In this document: positions 20,301 through 27,607 of the stretch, piece after piece
Numbering within the stretch: the first letter of the stretch is position 1
How the letters are laid out: every line of letters starts with the position of its first letter
Source of the DNA: Haplomitrium mnioides
Taxonomy: Eukaryota; Marchantiophyta; Haplomitriopsida; Calobryales
NCBI GenBank assembly: GCA_049999725.1
Contig: JBNGIS010000002.1
Span: forward strand, 1 to 28,154
Direction of reading: 5' to 3'
Length of the DNA: 28,154 nt
The notes under the pieces: generated by a model
What the model was told of the DNA's origin: nothing
The model's database searches: none
Seen by the model: only the letters and a program-made list of their open reading frames with translations
Position numbers and translations under genes: made by a program

Positions 20301-23300
20301 AGTTTTTACTTCCTGTCAAAAAAAAAAAAAAAAAACAGGGGGCAAAAAGTCTTGGTGAGAGTGGGAACCCCTGTTTAACTCCAATGTTGCAGTGTATGTG
20401 TTCAGACAATCCCTGGTTAGTGTGGACACTGGCCAGAACTTCATTGAAGTGGACTTGTTCGGTCATAATCCATTCTGAAGGGAGGTTAAGCTCCTGTAGT
20501 CTTCCCATGGTTTGCTTCTTGGAACTATCAAAAACCATCTGGAAGTTTACAAAGCAGTAATACAAGCCCCGGTTTGTTTCTGCCACTTGATGATTGTGCA
20601 GATAGTGTTCAGATTGTCAGTGGTAGAATGGTGTTCCCAAAATCCACTTTAGGGACCAGGGGACTGACAATGATTTTGTGGTAATTGCAAAGCTGGATTT
20701 TGAGTAGCATTTGCACAGCAGTGACATGGGGGCAAAGTCTAGCAACGATGAGGCACGCCAGCCCAGCTAGTTTCAAGACCTGCAATTTATCAGTTATGAA
20801 GTTGTGGAGAGCAAAACTAACCACAAAAACAATGAAATGGAAGCTGCAATAGTCTAGGAAAAACCTACACATATCACAACTGTGCACACATAGAGTGCAG
20901 CCTTGACAATGTGGTGTCAGACACAAAGTTTCAGACTATTCAGCCTCATCATGTGTAGCAGTGACAAGCTGCCACAACTTCCTGCTGGTTTCGTCAGTTC
21001 CCGACATCAGGTCCTGATCAATCTAGAAAGCCATATGCAGTAAAGTACTATTCCTGTTAGTAAGGACCAGATCTCTTGAGCTACAACCAGTGCCTTGTGG
21101 ATTCTGTCATCAAGGATGCATGTCGCAACTCCCTGCGATTTACGAAACTCACCCTAGCCACTTCGTGGGACGTTCGCTTGCAGGAAAAAGGGGTCGCCTC
21201 TGCTTCGCGATGCCACCTTTGGTGAGAAAAACGACTCACCTCCTCTGCACGCGATTCTCCCTTCAAATGCACAGAAACGGGCTACAAGTGAAATGTGGTT
21301 GCAATGAGGATGCGTTGGAGCTCCTCTTCTTCAGTATTATATACACAACACAATACCAGCCTTTGGCTGGATTTCTATGGGCCCTTGTTCAAAATCTGTG
21401 GTCGCTTGAATCAGTGTGTGAAGGAGACTTTTTCCACGAGTATGGACAAGAGCTGCACATTCAGTTTTCACCTACACCCCTATGTCTTTTCTGTGTTCTA
21501 ACTTTTGCAAGGGACAAGAATCATTAATTATCCCTAAGGAGAGTCCTGGTGCTGACATGTGTCACCACCAGGTGCCTCCACATGGCACTATCCCTAAATC
21601 CTTCTCTAAACTAGCTACGAGCTAAACTAGAGAGGAAACGAAATGCCTATACAAATAGACATGCTCAGGATCACCACTTGAGCATAATGCACAGCAGCAA
21701 AGGTGCATTTCCAACACTTCACAAAGGAAGCATATTGCAGGAATGCCTGAGCAGGATCAGGCAACTCCTCTGATCCACCAGCAGCAAAATTGTGAGCTGC
21801 CAATTTCCAACATACACCAACAGCTCAGCTAATCACTACTTGGATGCAGGATACTGACTTATCTGACTAGGAAAATATTCTTACAAGTATTGAGTGTTTG
21901 AATTCAGATATTCAATCAGAGAATACACAGACCACACTATCCCTGCCAGTAGCACAGGAGAAATTGACAGGTGAAAGGAAGAAAAAAGAAAATGATTCTC
22001 TAACACAGAGCTTCTCTTGTTTGTACTAGATCAATTTTGTAAAACAGGGCTCCACAAGTCTCTCCTTGAATACAATAGTGTGCAAACAGGCAAAACACAA
22101 AGCATAAACAGAACACAGTGCAACGCCAGAAGAATTGAAATGAGGATACTTCCTCGTTGGGTTCTTGCTTGAATATATACAATCAGCAGAAATCCCTTCC
22201 TCACATTTGCATAGACATCATCACTGGATGATCTCTTCAGCAATTTTGGTGTGTGATCCAGGCGCGATTCAAGCAGCAATTGTTGCTGCTCATGCTTACC
22301 TAACAATCAAACAAAATTTTGTGATGCCACGTGCTGTTGACATGTGGCACCTCTAGAATTGGATTTCAGTTATATACGCCATATCATATGGAACTTATTT
22401 CAGCTATACATGCTATATCATGTGGAACTTATCTGAGCTATATTTGCTACATCATGTCGAACTAACTAGTTATGAACTCCTATTGCTGAGAGCAGACTCT
22501 ACACATAAAAGGGATGACAAGGAATGATCTTCACAACAAGATGCATTAAGGGACTAGCTCTGAGTTTAGAGAGAGCAATCGTTCTACCAGAGAGATATGG
22601 CTCACCACTTTGATTTGTACTGCTTTTAGAATTTTATTTCTTTTTGCTGGCACATCCGTGCTTGTTGTATTTTCAGTCCCTGTGGCCTTAGGGCTGGTCT
22701 AGGATTTTAACCAAAATTATATTTTATTGTAACCTTAACTTACTATCTTTGTTAAAGTAAACAACCTAGTTAACTTTAGCTACTTTTACACATAATTAGT
22801 TCTGTACCATTAGCAGTACAAATGTGAGCTGCTTATCAATTTCCACCATTGAGAGTACTCAATACCTACAAATTCAGGTAGATAGGGACAGATTATCATG
22901 TCGATCTGATCTAACTGAATATACTAAGCAACTGCACATCAAAAACAGAAGACAGACAAAAGACAGAGAGACCAGAACCTAAATAAATAATTCAATTGCA
23001 AAGAAAAAGAAAACGAGAAAGGTAAGCACCAGGCAAATGAAGATCAAAAGCTTTCTGTGCACTCAATATGTCAACTTCCCGCACAATTGCTTCTTGACTG
23101 AACCGCCGCGTCTGCTCTATACCCTCAGCCTCCAAATATCCTCCATCACTTGGTAAAAGCCACTGATTTTCACACAGATAGAGTCTAACAATGGCGTCAC
23201 TTTCCTCAAACTAAAACAAAGTAAACATGTAAATGTTCCGCACGGAGTAGTAGGAAAAATCAATGCTTCTTCAAATTCACTGTACAAGGATATTGAACAC

Positions 23301-23969
23301 TCTTCAAACAACACATTTACTAACATATTTTTCCCTTAAAAAAACATATGGTAATCTGAATTCCGACAACATAACTAGCCCCTAAATACTTCAATAATCT
23401 CTTGTTAATTGGACAGAAGTCGTATTTAAGTGTATGAAGATATATATCAGTCCCACCTCCTCAACTTTTGCAGCTGTTGCAGCTGCCTGATCAAAGAGGG
23501 CCTCTTTCTTAACAAGCTGACCTCTCAATTTCTTGTCGGTAATGCCCTGCAACTGTTACACCACTCCTGTTATGACTTACTTCCACAAATATATAATGTA
23601 TCAAATTGAACATCCATGTCCTAAAAAATCAAATTCAACCATCTTGACAGTAAGTATGAGGATACTAAGTGTGGGGATGACAATTCATGAAAACCCAGAG
23701 CTTACTTTTGCCAAAGCTTGCGACCAACGCTCGTATTTGAACTTGCCTTGTGAAGTGAATTTTCTTTTGGGTGGCATCTGTGCAGTATCACTTGCAACTA
23801 TTACCTTTGATTCACTGGGCGGGCCATTTTCATTTGGTTCAGTTGCAAAATATCTACTTCTATTAGTTTTCTTGGACGTCATGTCCCGTTTACGCTTTGC
23901 AGTATGATTGTTCTTCCCAATCTGCTCTCCATCCTCCAGTATTTTAGTTTCTGCTCCTTCTCTGCTCAT
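14207..23969 (-). CDS. UTP7: UTP7/WDR46 (BING4) homologue, 5' part, four coding exons
   Basis: Join on the minus strand: 23969-23706, 23546-23457, 23162-23030, 14325-14207 (264+90+133+119 = 606 bases, 202 codons, no stop). UTP7/WDR46 is a nucleolar WD40 protein of the U3 snoRNP-containing small-subunit processome, needed for 18S rRNA maturation. Recognition rests on the conserved series GITDKKLRGQL, WLLPSDGGYLEAEGIE, REVDILSAQ, LGPYVVDYVASGRY and GGRKGHLAMVDWK, in the family order. The N-terminus is basic and low-complexity, as expected. All four donors are GT and the three acceptors between coding exons are AG; phases are 0, 0, 1 and 0. The rest of the propeller and the C-terminal BING4 domain must lie beyond position 1; I found no further exon in 1-14206. 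Intron 3 is 8704 bp and filled with transposons. Identification is firm; exact splice sites are inferred by eye. Confidence 0.93.
14414..14904 (-). repeat. Repeat R copy 4, then module B
   Basis: 14414-14735 is the best-preserved repeat R copy, with both hairpins intact. 14775-14904 is module B, ending CATCACTGG next to TATATATATA. The order (R then B) is the opposite of copies 1 and 2 (B then R). The region lies in UTP7 intron 3, just upstream of exon 4 in transcript sense. Confidence 0.7.
14609..14698 (-). ncRNA. Candidate structured RNA in repeat R (two hairpins plus long-range pairing)
   Basis: Plus-strand coordinates: CCTGCTG (14609-14615) pairs with CAGCAGG (14633-14639) around a loop containing TTCGTCAGTTCCC. 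CTGAGTTT (14658-14665) pairs with AAACTCAG (14691-14698), enclosing the palindrome ACTTTCCGGAAGT. Loop bases TTCCCG (14626-14631) are complementary to CGGGAA (14686-14691). The homologue at 15207-15308 keeps the pairings with changed bases. Function is unknown; which strand is transcribed is inferred. Confidence 0.45.
14905..15114. other. Unassigned AT-rich DNA in intron 3
   Basis: Starts with a TA dinucleotide run. Part of it (14917-14960) loosely resembles 22845-22890 in the same intron (CATTGAGAG, ACTC, TACAAA, AGGTAG in order), perhaps an old repeat. No coding or RNA signal. Confidence 0.35.
15207..15308 (-). ncRNA. Divergent homologue of the repeat R hairpin pair
   Basis: CCACAG (15207-15212) pairs with CTGTGG (15230-15235) around a loop holding the same TTCGTCAGTTCCC found in repeat R. 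TTTCTGTCACTGTTCCGG corresponds to the second hairpin; CTATGTTT (15268-15275) pairs with AAAGATAG (15301-15308) with one mismatch. TTCCCA (15223-15228) is complementary to TGGGAA (15297-15302). Flanking DNA is unrelated to repeat R, so the shared core stands out. Confidence 0.45.
15323..15960 (-). pseudogene. 5'-truncated LINE A-like 3' end
   Basis: 15650-15930 matches 4745-4930 of the LINE A copy (CATTTGGCTGTTT-like and AGTGACATG blocks). The zinc region follows near 15600-15640. It then has its own 3' UTR, ending on minus as CTGGTCTGGGACTTTAATC with a TCTG/TCTA-type tail. This shows what a proper 3' end of the family looks like; the tandem or permuted copies lack it. Confidence 0.65.
15961..16241. 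other. Unassigned intronic DNA
   Basis: No recognisable coding or repeat content in this stretch between the LINE A 3' piece and the ORF1-like fragment. Confidence 0.35.
16242..16427 (-). pseudogene. LINE ORF1-like fragment
   Basis: A 61-codon open frame includes LLQEAKETLKGQTFRINEDL followed by TPAQRR, which resembles the LKGxxIxINEDLTxxQ segment of non-LTR ORF1 proteins. Neighbouring sequence does not extend the match. It could belong to LINE A or LINE B; the window has no other ORF1 to compare. Confidence 0.45.
16556..16941 (-). mobile_element. Copia 3' LTR (partial)
   Basis: On minus it starts TGTTGGAAATAG at 16941 directly after a purine tract, the standard 3' LTR start, and runs down through sequence shared with 390-545. 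The lower boundary is not defined; similarity to the other copy is lost near 16556 and the LTR may run further, to about 16430. Confidence 0.65.
16942..16950 (-). other. Polypurine tract of the minus-strand copia
   Basis: GAGTGGGAG on minus, immediately before the LTR start TGTTGG. It doubles as coding sequence for the last residues of the polyprotein; the frame reads through it and stops at TAG about ten bases into the LTR. Confidence 0.65.
17571..17898 (-). mobile_element. Repeat R copy 5 inserted in copia
   Basis: Starts TATAGTTATGAAGTTG and runs through both hairpins to CCACCAAGAATTC. It splits copia sequence that is contiguous at 785-815. No convincing long duplication flanks it; at most four or five bases (ATCA) repeat. 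Hairpin 1 has accumulated changes (GATTTCATCAGTTCCTGA loop). Confidence 0.7.
17953..18108 (+). mobile_element. Poly(A)-tailed short retroposon with 23-bp target duplication
   Basis: 156 bp from CCATGAGTAGCTG to TACTTCCTGTCC plus an A-run (18096-18109). The copia segment at 17930-17952 is repeated perfectly at 18109-18131, starting ATGGCACTTGCACC. This is a target-primed insertion on plus. The body may be a SINE or a truncated LINE or mRNA 3' end: the frame ending in AVIFEVWK then stop could be coincidental. No clear Pol III A/B boxes. Confidence 0.85.
18349..18420 (+). mobile_element. Very short LINE 3' end with (TATTC)n tail
   Basis: CCTAGGGCTGGCTCTGGACT then TTTAATCGAATTC and eight five-base units (seven TATTC, one TATTT; 18381-18420). 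The same end motif appears near 20169 and 22685 and, on minus, near 15340. Only about 30 bp of element was copied before truncation. It interrupts the copia RT. Confidence 0.7.
20163..20212 (+). mobile_element. LINE 3' end with (ATTC)n tail
   Basis: GGCCCTAGGGCTGCCTCTGG then ACTTTAAATCCAATTCATTCATTC. It matches the end motif at 18349 and 22685. Severely 5'-truncated and inserted among minus-strand LINE A fragments. A second AATTC-type tail sits at 19936-19963. Confidence 0.55.
20304..20334 (+). mobile_element. Minimal retroposon insertion: 14 bp plus poly(A)
   Basis: TTTTACTTCCTGTC followed by an A-run (20318-20335), flanked by perfect copies of ACAGGGGGCAAAAAGT at 20288-20303 and 20335-20350. 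The 14 bp match the 3' end of the retroposon at 17953-18108 (TACTTCCTGTCC). It splits a LINE A RT reading frame. Confidence 0.85.
20791..21120 (-). mobile_element. Repeat R copy 6 fused to LINE B
   Basis: 20791-21022 is repeat R. 21023-21120 is LINE B sequence with exactly the junction found on the right side of copy 3 (GATCAATCTAGAAAGCCATA). On minus it reads LINE B then repeat R to its usual 3' end. The left flank is not LINE B, so this looks like a re-inserted chimeric transcript from a copy-3-like locus. Confidence 0.75.
21121..21530. other. Unassigned, partly GC-rich DNA
   Basis: Starts abruptly after the LINE B piece. 21121-21260 is GC-rich with CG dinucleotides, unlike its neighbours. 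Open frames on both strands (plus 21090-21527, 145 codons) match no family I recognise and run over the repeat junction. Confidence 0.35.
21531..22304 (-). mobile_element. Possible LTR on minus (boundaries uncertain)
   Basis: On minus it starts TGTTAGGTAAGC at 22304 and has a TATA-like TGTATATATTC about 120 bases later. No partner LTR, PBS or coding region was found, and the 3' end is undefined. An ordinary unique intron segment is the alternative. Confidence 0.3.
22360..22461. repeat. Three 34-bp tandem repeats
   Basis: Units at 22360, 22394 and 22428 share the pattern CTTATTTCAGCTATA...GCTATATCATGTGGAA with several substitutions. No coding role seen; it lies in UTP7 intron 3. Confidence 0.85.
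22605..22735 (+). mobile_element. LINE 3' end on plus
   Basis: Contains CAGTCCCTGTGGCCTTAGGG then CTGGTCTAGGATTTTAACC, followed by an AT-rich tail. The end motif matches those near 18349, 20169 and (minus) 15340-15380. 5'-truncated. Confidence 0.55.
23030..23162 (-). CDS. UTP7: UTP7 coding exon 3
   Basis: 133 bases after an AATCAG acceptor. It opens with WLLPSDGGYLEAEGIE, the most diagnostic UTP7 motif, then QTRRFSQEAIVREVDILSAQ and KAFDLHLP. The donor is GTGCTT at 23029, a weak match to consensus, leaving one base (G). That G plus the AT opening exon 4 makes the Asp codon expected before LGPY, which supports the junction. Confidence 0.9.
23457..23546 (-). CDS. UTP7: UTP7 coding exon 2
   Basis: 30 codons after a TTGCAG acceptor, reading GITDKKLRGQLVKKEALFDQ then AATAAAKVEE, and ending at donor GTGGGA (23456-23451). 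This is the conserved N-terminal helix region of UTP7 (family pattern: DKKLKGQL followed by an AAKxE run). Phase 0 on both sides, so it joins cleanly to exons 1 and 3. Confidence 0.9.
23706..23969 (-). CDS. UTP7: UTP7 coding exon 1
   Basis: 88 codons from ATG at 23969. This is the first in-frame ATG after the inferred leader splice. It encodes a charged, lysine-rich tail starting MSREGAETKILED and including the basic KRKRD and PPKRKF segments, which suit a nucleolar protein. It ends ...WSQALAK at a GTAAG donor (23705-23701). Phase 0. The reading frame runs six codons into the intron before stopping. Confidence 0.88.
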
Positions 23970-24008
23970 AGCTATAATAATTTAGAGCCACAGGAAACGC
24001 TCGAAGCC

Positions 24009-24117
24009 CTAAAAACAAAAACAACAGTTAGAAAGATGAGAACCAAAAGCTGACCCTGGTGATTCCACGCTGTAACGGGAAGGACTAGACACGAAGAAAG
24101 GGACAAGAAATACTCAC
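24009..24117 (-). other. Probable 5'-UTR intron of UTP7
   Basis: The minus strand has a near-perfect donor (CTG/GTGAGTATTT) at 24117 and an acceptor TTTTTAG ending at 24009, preceded by a T-rich tract and a branch-like CTAAC near 24030. The 109-bp intron would remove sequence between the leader and the coding start at 23969. The upstream leader carries short upstream ATGs (such as ATG-ATG-TAG near 24160). Inferred from splice consensus only. Confidence 0.55.
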
Positions 24118-24118
24118 C

Positions 24119-25100
24119 AGAGAATCTCAGGAACGGGTAACCATTCCTGCTACATCATCTTGTCGTGATGAATTCTTGGTCGGCGACGCATCGCCTACAG
24201 GTTTAAGAAAAAACTCCTTGAACAAAGTCCTGTGAGACAAATCACACAAACTTGTCGCTGTTGAACCTACTGAGATGACTCAAGAATTGAGCTATTTCGA
24301 TCTCGCAGTCATAGGCAACAAACGTCACATCCAGCTCAAACGTAAACTAAAATCTTTATTTTGGCAGCTGCTTCGGAGTAAAAAAATTAAGCGTGATGAA
24401 GGATGGGGTTTAACGGGGGCACATAGAAGGCAGAAGAAAATTCGAAATTTCTAAAACATTCTGACTCTATCGAGTTCGCTGAAAAGAAAATTGAATTTTT
24501 TTGGAAAGAAGAAGAAAAGATAATCTCTCCCTCTCGCAGAAGTCGAACAGAAAATGCTTCCTGACAGGAGCAGATTGCGACGTTAGCAAAGGCCATCCAA
24601 GGCAGAAGGTGGCCAGACCTCGCGCTGCTCGTGACTCCGGCTCACGGTGAGAAGGTCGCAGTTTGGCAAGCGAACTGCAGAAAGAGAGCGAGGTGCGCTC
24701 CCCTAAGCTGCGCACAGTGGGTTGCGCTGGCTGGTTAGCCCGAGCGCAGAGCATGAGGCGGCAGCCTTGCTGCACATGGTGAGGTTGTGCATTGAGAGGC
24801 CGCGATAGTCAATGTGGCGTGTCCCGGTGCTGGGCGTGTCCAGGTGCTGCAGAGTGACGTATAGCATGCGGAGTCAGCTGAAAGGTTGCTTTGCGGTTGC
24901 TTTGGGCAGCGTACGAGGCGACAACAAGGGATTCTTCAGGCACAGCAAAAGTGAAGTAGTAGTGGGTTTTGATGCAATTTTGTCATGCAGAAGGCTAGCG
25001 ACGAAATCCCACGGGTTGGATTTCACTTAGTAAAGGTCCGCTAAAGCTAGCGACGAAATCCCGCACTTAGTTAAGGTCAGCTAAAGCTTCCGACAATAAC
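24119..25100 (-). promoter_or_regulatory. Upstream/leader region of UTP7, no other gene seen
   Basis: This holds the inferred leader exon and presumably the promoter of UTP7. It is more GC-rich than its flanks, especially 24590-24860. Open frames on both strands here (for example 102 codons on minus ending near 24467) match nothing I recognise and have no splice or coding support. No clear TATA box was identified. Placement is inferred from the gene start. Confidence 0.4.
24994..25085. repeat. Imperfect tandem duplication upstream of UTP7
   Basis: GCTAGCGACGAAATCCC occurs at 24994 and 25046. Both units continue with CACTTAGT, AAGGTC and GCTAAA. Unit 2 lacks about 12 bases. The core resembles GCGACGAAAT stretches near ends of some plant DNA transposons, but I see no matching inverted end. 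Confidence 0.7.
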
Positions 25101-26010
25101 GGCAATAAGTACACTCTTACGCAGTTTTATGATGGGGAGCTTTAATGTATGTCTACTTATCTAATAGCCCATATACATATCATAATAGAGTTATCCTAAG
25201 TGTAGCGGAAGAAATTTCACAAGAAGTGCAATTTCACCTAAGAAACTTATGTAGTTAAGTTGTAGAAACTTAAAAGTGAAGCTGAAATGAGAATTTAAAT
25301 TGTGATTTAAGACGCCAAAGCATCAAGTTTTTACTTCCAAAAGTGAGTATTACTACAAGGATTTTGTCTACTATCATTGAACATATCAAGCATTTTTCTT
25401 TATTTTTATCTATTATTATTACGTCTACTTCAAGGAATTTTCCTTCATTTCTTCATATACTCTCACTTTACAAACTTTTGTGTTTAGAATTGTGAGATTA
25501 AATTAAGTCTTCTTACCATTGTTAAATGTCTATTAAAGTTAACTATGTTAAAGTTAGCTAGATGGTTTGTTTGTTTGCAATATATTTAGTTAGTTTTAAT
25601 TAAACGCAATAATTAAACGCAACAATATCATATGTTAATAACACATAGCACTAAACTAATTTTGTTGGTTTTCTAACTAAGACAAATACATTGGTCAACA
25701 ATGATGATGGTTTTTTAGATACAATTGTAGCTCTATAAACGTATTTAGAAAACATCAAGAAATCAATAGATGATGATTTCTATATATTGTATAGAAATGA
25801 AATGAGTACATAAACTCCAATTGTGTATATAATTTATGAGAAAACTTCATCAATAGTATTTTATTTACAAACGTGTGTAGCGTTCCATCGTTTTGTATCA
25901 TCTTTTGCTTGAATTTATCATCTCTAATAGTACAAATATGATGTTGTGTTATTTATAAGAAAATAAAGATAGTGAAAGAAGTGATAGAGATCATTTTTTT
26001 AGTTGAAATC
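25100..26010. other. AT-rich DNA, no gene seen
   Basis: Base composition shifts to strongly AT-rich here and stays so to the window end. No protein or RNA gene recognised. The U3 of the LTR at 26.0-26.4 kb may start in this stretch, but no TG boundary could be fixed. Confidence 0.4.
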
Positions 26011-26016
26011 ATTTAC

Positions 26017-26389
26017 GATTACTTGTTTTTGAAGTCACTTTAAGTGAAGTGGTATAAGGTTACTTTTAGGGTTGAAATGGGAGAAGATTACATGTCTTTG
26101 AAGTTACTTTTAAATAAGTAAGATAAGATCACTTTTATGGCTTAAATTGGAAGTAACTTGTAAGTGAAATAAAGAAGATGATATCTTCTTCTCTTGTATA
26201 AATAGAAGAGCTTCATAGCTCCACTCCTCATTCTGAAATTTTCTCTTAATTCAGTTTGGCTCTTTGGATGTTTGGCTTTGGCTTACACTATTGGTTTTCT
26301 CTTGCTTGTTGCCATTGCAATGCATAACTCTATTACAGCTATCTTGGAGTTGTTACTTGTTTGGAAGTTGGTCTTTGAGTTCTTTTGCA
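26017..26389 (+). mobile_element. LTR 3' part (U3 repeats, TATA box, R-U5)
   Basis: Two 69-bp tandem units (from 26017 and 26086) with GATTAC...TTTGAAGT...GGTATAAG-type similarity precede TATAAATA at 26197-26204. The segment ends TTTTGCA at 26389, directly before a PBS. The left LTR boundary is not determined. Confidence 0.7.
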
Positions 26390-26390
26390 T

Positions 26391-26402
26391 TAGTATCAGA
26401 GC
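26391..26402 (+). other. Primer-binding site for initiator tRNA-Met
   Basis: TAGTATCAGAGC matches the plant consensus TGGTATCAGAGC at 11 of 12 positions, one base after the LTR end and about 140 bases before gag. Confidence 0.75.
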
Positions 26403-26543
26403 CATATTCTTTTTGGTGGAGAGTTACATAAACAGTCAAGAAGCGATGATTCAATGGATACAACAATAAATTGAACATATTTGTCGTTTTTTGAAAGTTC
26501 AAATGCAAGTGGGAAAATATGCACATTTTCAAGAAGACTAAAG

Positions 26544-26830
26544 TTATTTATAGTTTCTCAAACCAAAAGCATATGATGGGAAAATGGTTAGTCGTGCATT
26601 TGAGAATTTTTTTGTTCGATTACAAGCAATATTTTGAAGCTGCAAACATTAGAAAAGATGGTTGAAGAATTATATTTACTGCAAGTCAATTGGAGGAAGT
26701 TGCAAAAACTTGGTGGAGATATCAAATAGAGTAATCTCAACATAGATTCGTTACTCAAATTGTTTTTTTTTTCTTAGATTTCAAAGAAGTGGTGAATTTA
26801 AGATTTTGGGTTCTGAATGTTCTAAATATG
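26544..26830 (+). pseudogene. Gypsy-type gag remnant
   Basis: Frames read KPKAYDGKMVSRAFENFFVR and LQAIF, then after a shift YFEAANIRKDG, a stop, and RIIFTASQLEEVAKTWWRYQ. The A-x-x-WW pattern is that of the Retrotrans_gag domain. One frameshift and stops make it non-functional. It degenerates after about 26720 and no pol follows. Confidence 0.75.
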
Positions 26831-27104
26831 GCAATATATAAAAGAGCTTAAGAACAACTCCAAATGAGTAAGAGCTCATAATGAATTCTAATAGAGTTAT
26901 TCAACCAAATGAACCTCAAAGCCCAAGCTAAGACCAAGAGTGCAAGCAAAAACCAAGCAACTAAAGAACCCAAGTGATTTGAGAGGAACTCCAGAATGAA
27001 AAGTGTAATGGTCACTAACTTTAGTAAGTCATGGCCACAAATGAAGTAAGATATAGTATCAACTATGTCTAAAAAGCTATTACTAAGTTAGAGTAGCAAA
27101 AAAA

Positions 27105-27595
27105 TGTTGTTATTATAGAGAATTCGACACATGGAAAGAGGAGAGAAAGTTAATAAATTAAAGTAAAAGAGGGAGTCTAGAAAAAAACACGTTGCAAGCA
27201 AATAATTGAAGTAAAGAAAAGGTTCTAAAGATAAGAATATGTTGTAGAAATAGAACTAAAGAGATAAAAGGTTCTAAATATAAGAACACGTTGTAGAATG
27301 AGAACTAAAGAGAGATGGAAGGCTCTAAAAATAAGGACACGTGGTAGAATGAGAATAAAAGTAAAAGGTAGTGCAATCAGAATGAGAGAGAAAATATGAA
27401 TCCAAATAGAAAATGATAGAAAAGAAACCAATGAGTTTTCTCCACATATGTAAGCAAAGAGGTTTCTATCAAGTATATAAATAAGAGAGAGTGCCTTGTT
27501 CGGCATCTCTTACCTTGTGAGTTTTGAAGCCCTTGTGCGCTTCTCTTGTATGTATTTGTGCTGACTTGTGTGCAATGTATATATGTAGTGTTACA
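27105..27595 (+). mobile_element. Second plus-strand LTR
   Basis: 491 bp from TGTTGTTATTATAG to GTTACA. It holds a TATA box (TATATAAATA, 27474-27483) and ends one base before a PBS. The right end is fixed by the PBS; the TG start at 27105 is the best candidate, not proven. No matching LTR elsewhere in the window. Confidence 0.65.
27219..27367 (+). repeat. Three ~50-bp tandem repeats in LTR U3
   Basis: Units start at 27219, 27268 and 27319, sharing AAGGTTCTAAA, ATAAGAACACGTTGTAGAA and GAGAACTAAAGAGA. Units 2 and 3 carry ACACGTTG or ACACGTGG. Position upstream of the TATA box fits enhancer repeats. Confidence 0.85.
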
Positions 27596-27596
27596 G

Positions 27597-27607
27597 TGGT
27601 ATCAGAG
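27597..27607 (+). other. Primer-binding site for initiator tRNA-Met
   Basis: TGGTATCAGAG, matching the first 11 bases of the plant consensus, one base after the LTR end. Confidence 0.85.

Larger units (their letters stand above)
19618..20790 (-). pseudogene. Scrambled LINE A fragments
   Basis: 19640-19760 on plus encodes LFVDFQKAFDSVPQSRLWE. 19780-19935 on minus encodes IIKKLSNKVPESLGLQAQML. 19950-20165 on minus matches the segment before RT (RDQLQLHDRQDWKCNGDQ). 20215-20590 on minus gives YYCFVNFQMVFDSSKK, LNLPSEWIMTEQVHFNEVLA and GVKQGFPLSPRLFAP. 20690-20780 on minus joins an endonuclease piece (LAGLACLIVARLCPHV) to a later RT piece. Plus and minus pieces side by side show inversion and deletion. 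Confidence 0.75.

Noticed and set aside
21090-21527. 145-codon open frame on plus
   Set aside because: Crosses the junction between a LINE B fragment and unrelated DNA, so it is unlikely to be a gene.
22360-22461. CRISPR-like array
   Set aside because: Three adjacent 34-bp units without spacers in a plant intron: a simple tandem repeat.
24467-24775. 102-codon minus frame upstream of UTP7
   Set aside because: Low-complexity, no recognised domain, lies in the expected promoter/leader of UTP7.
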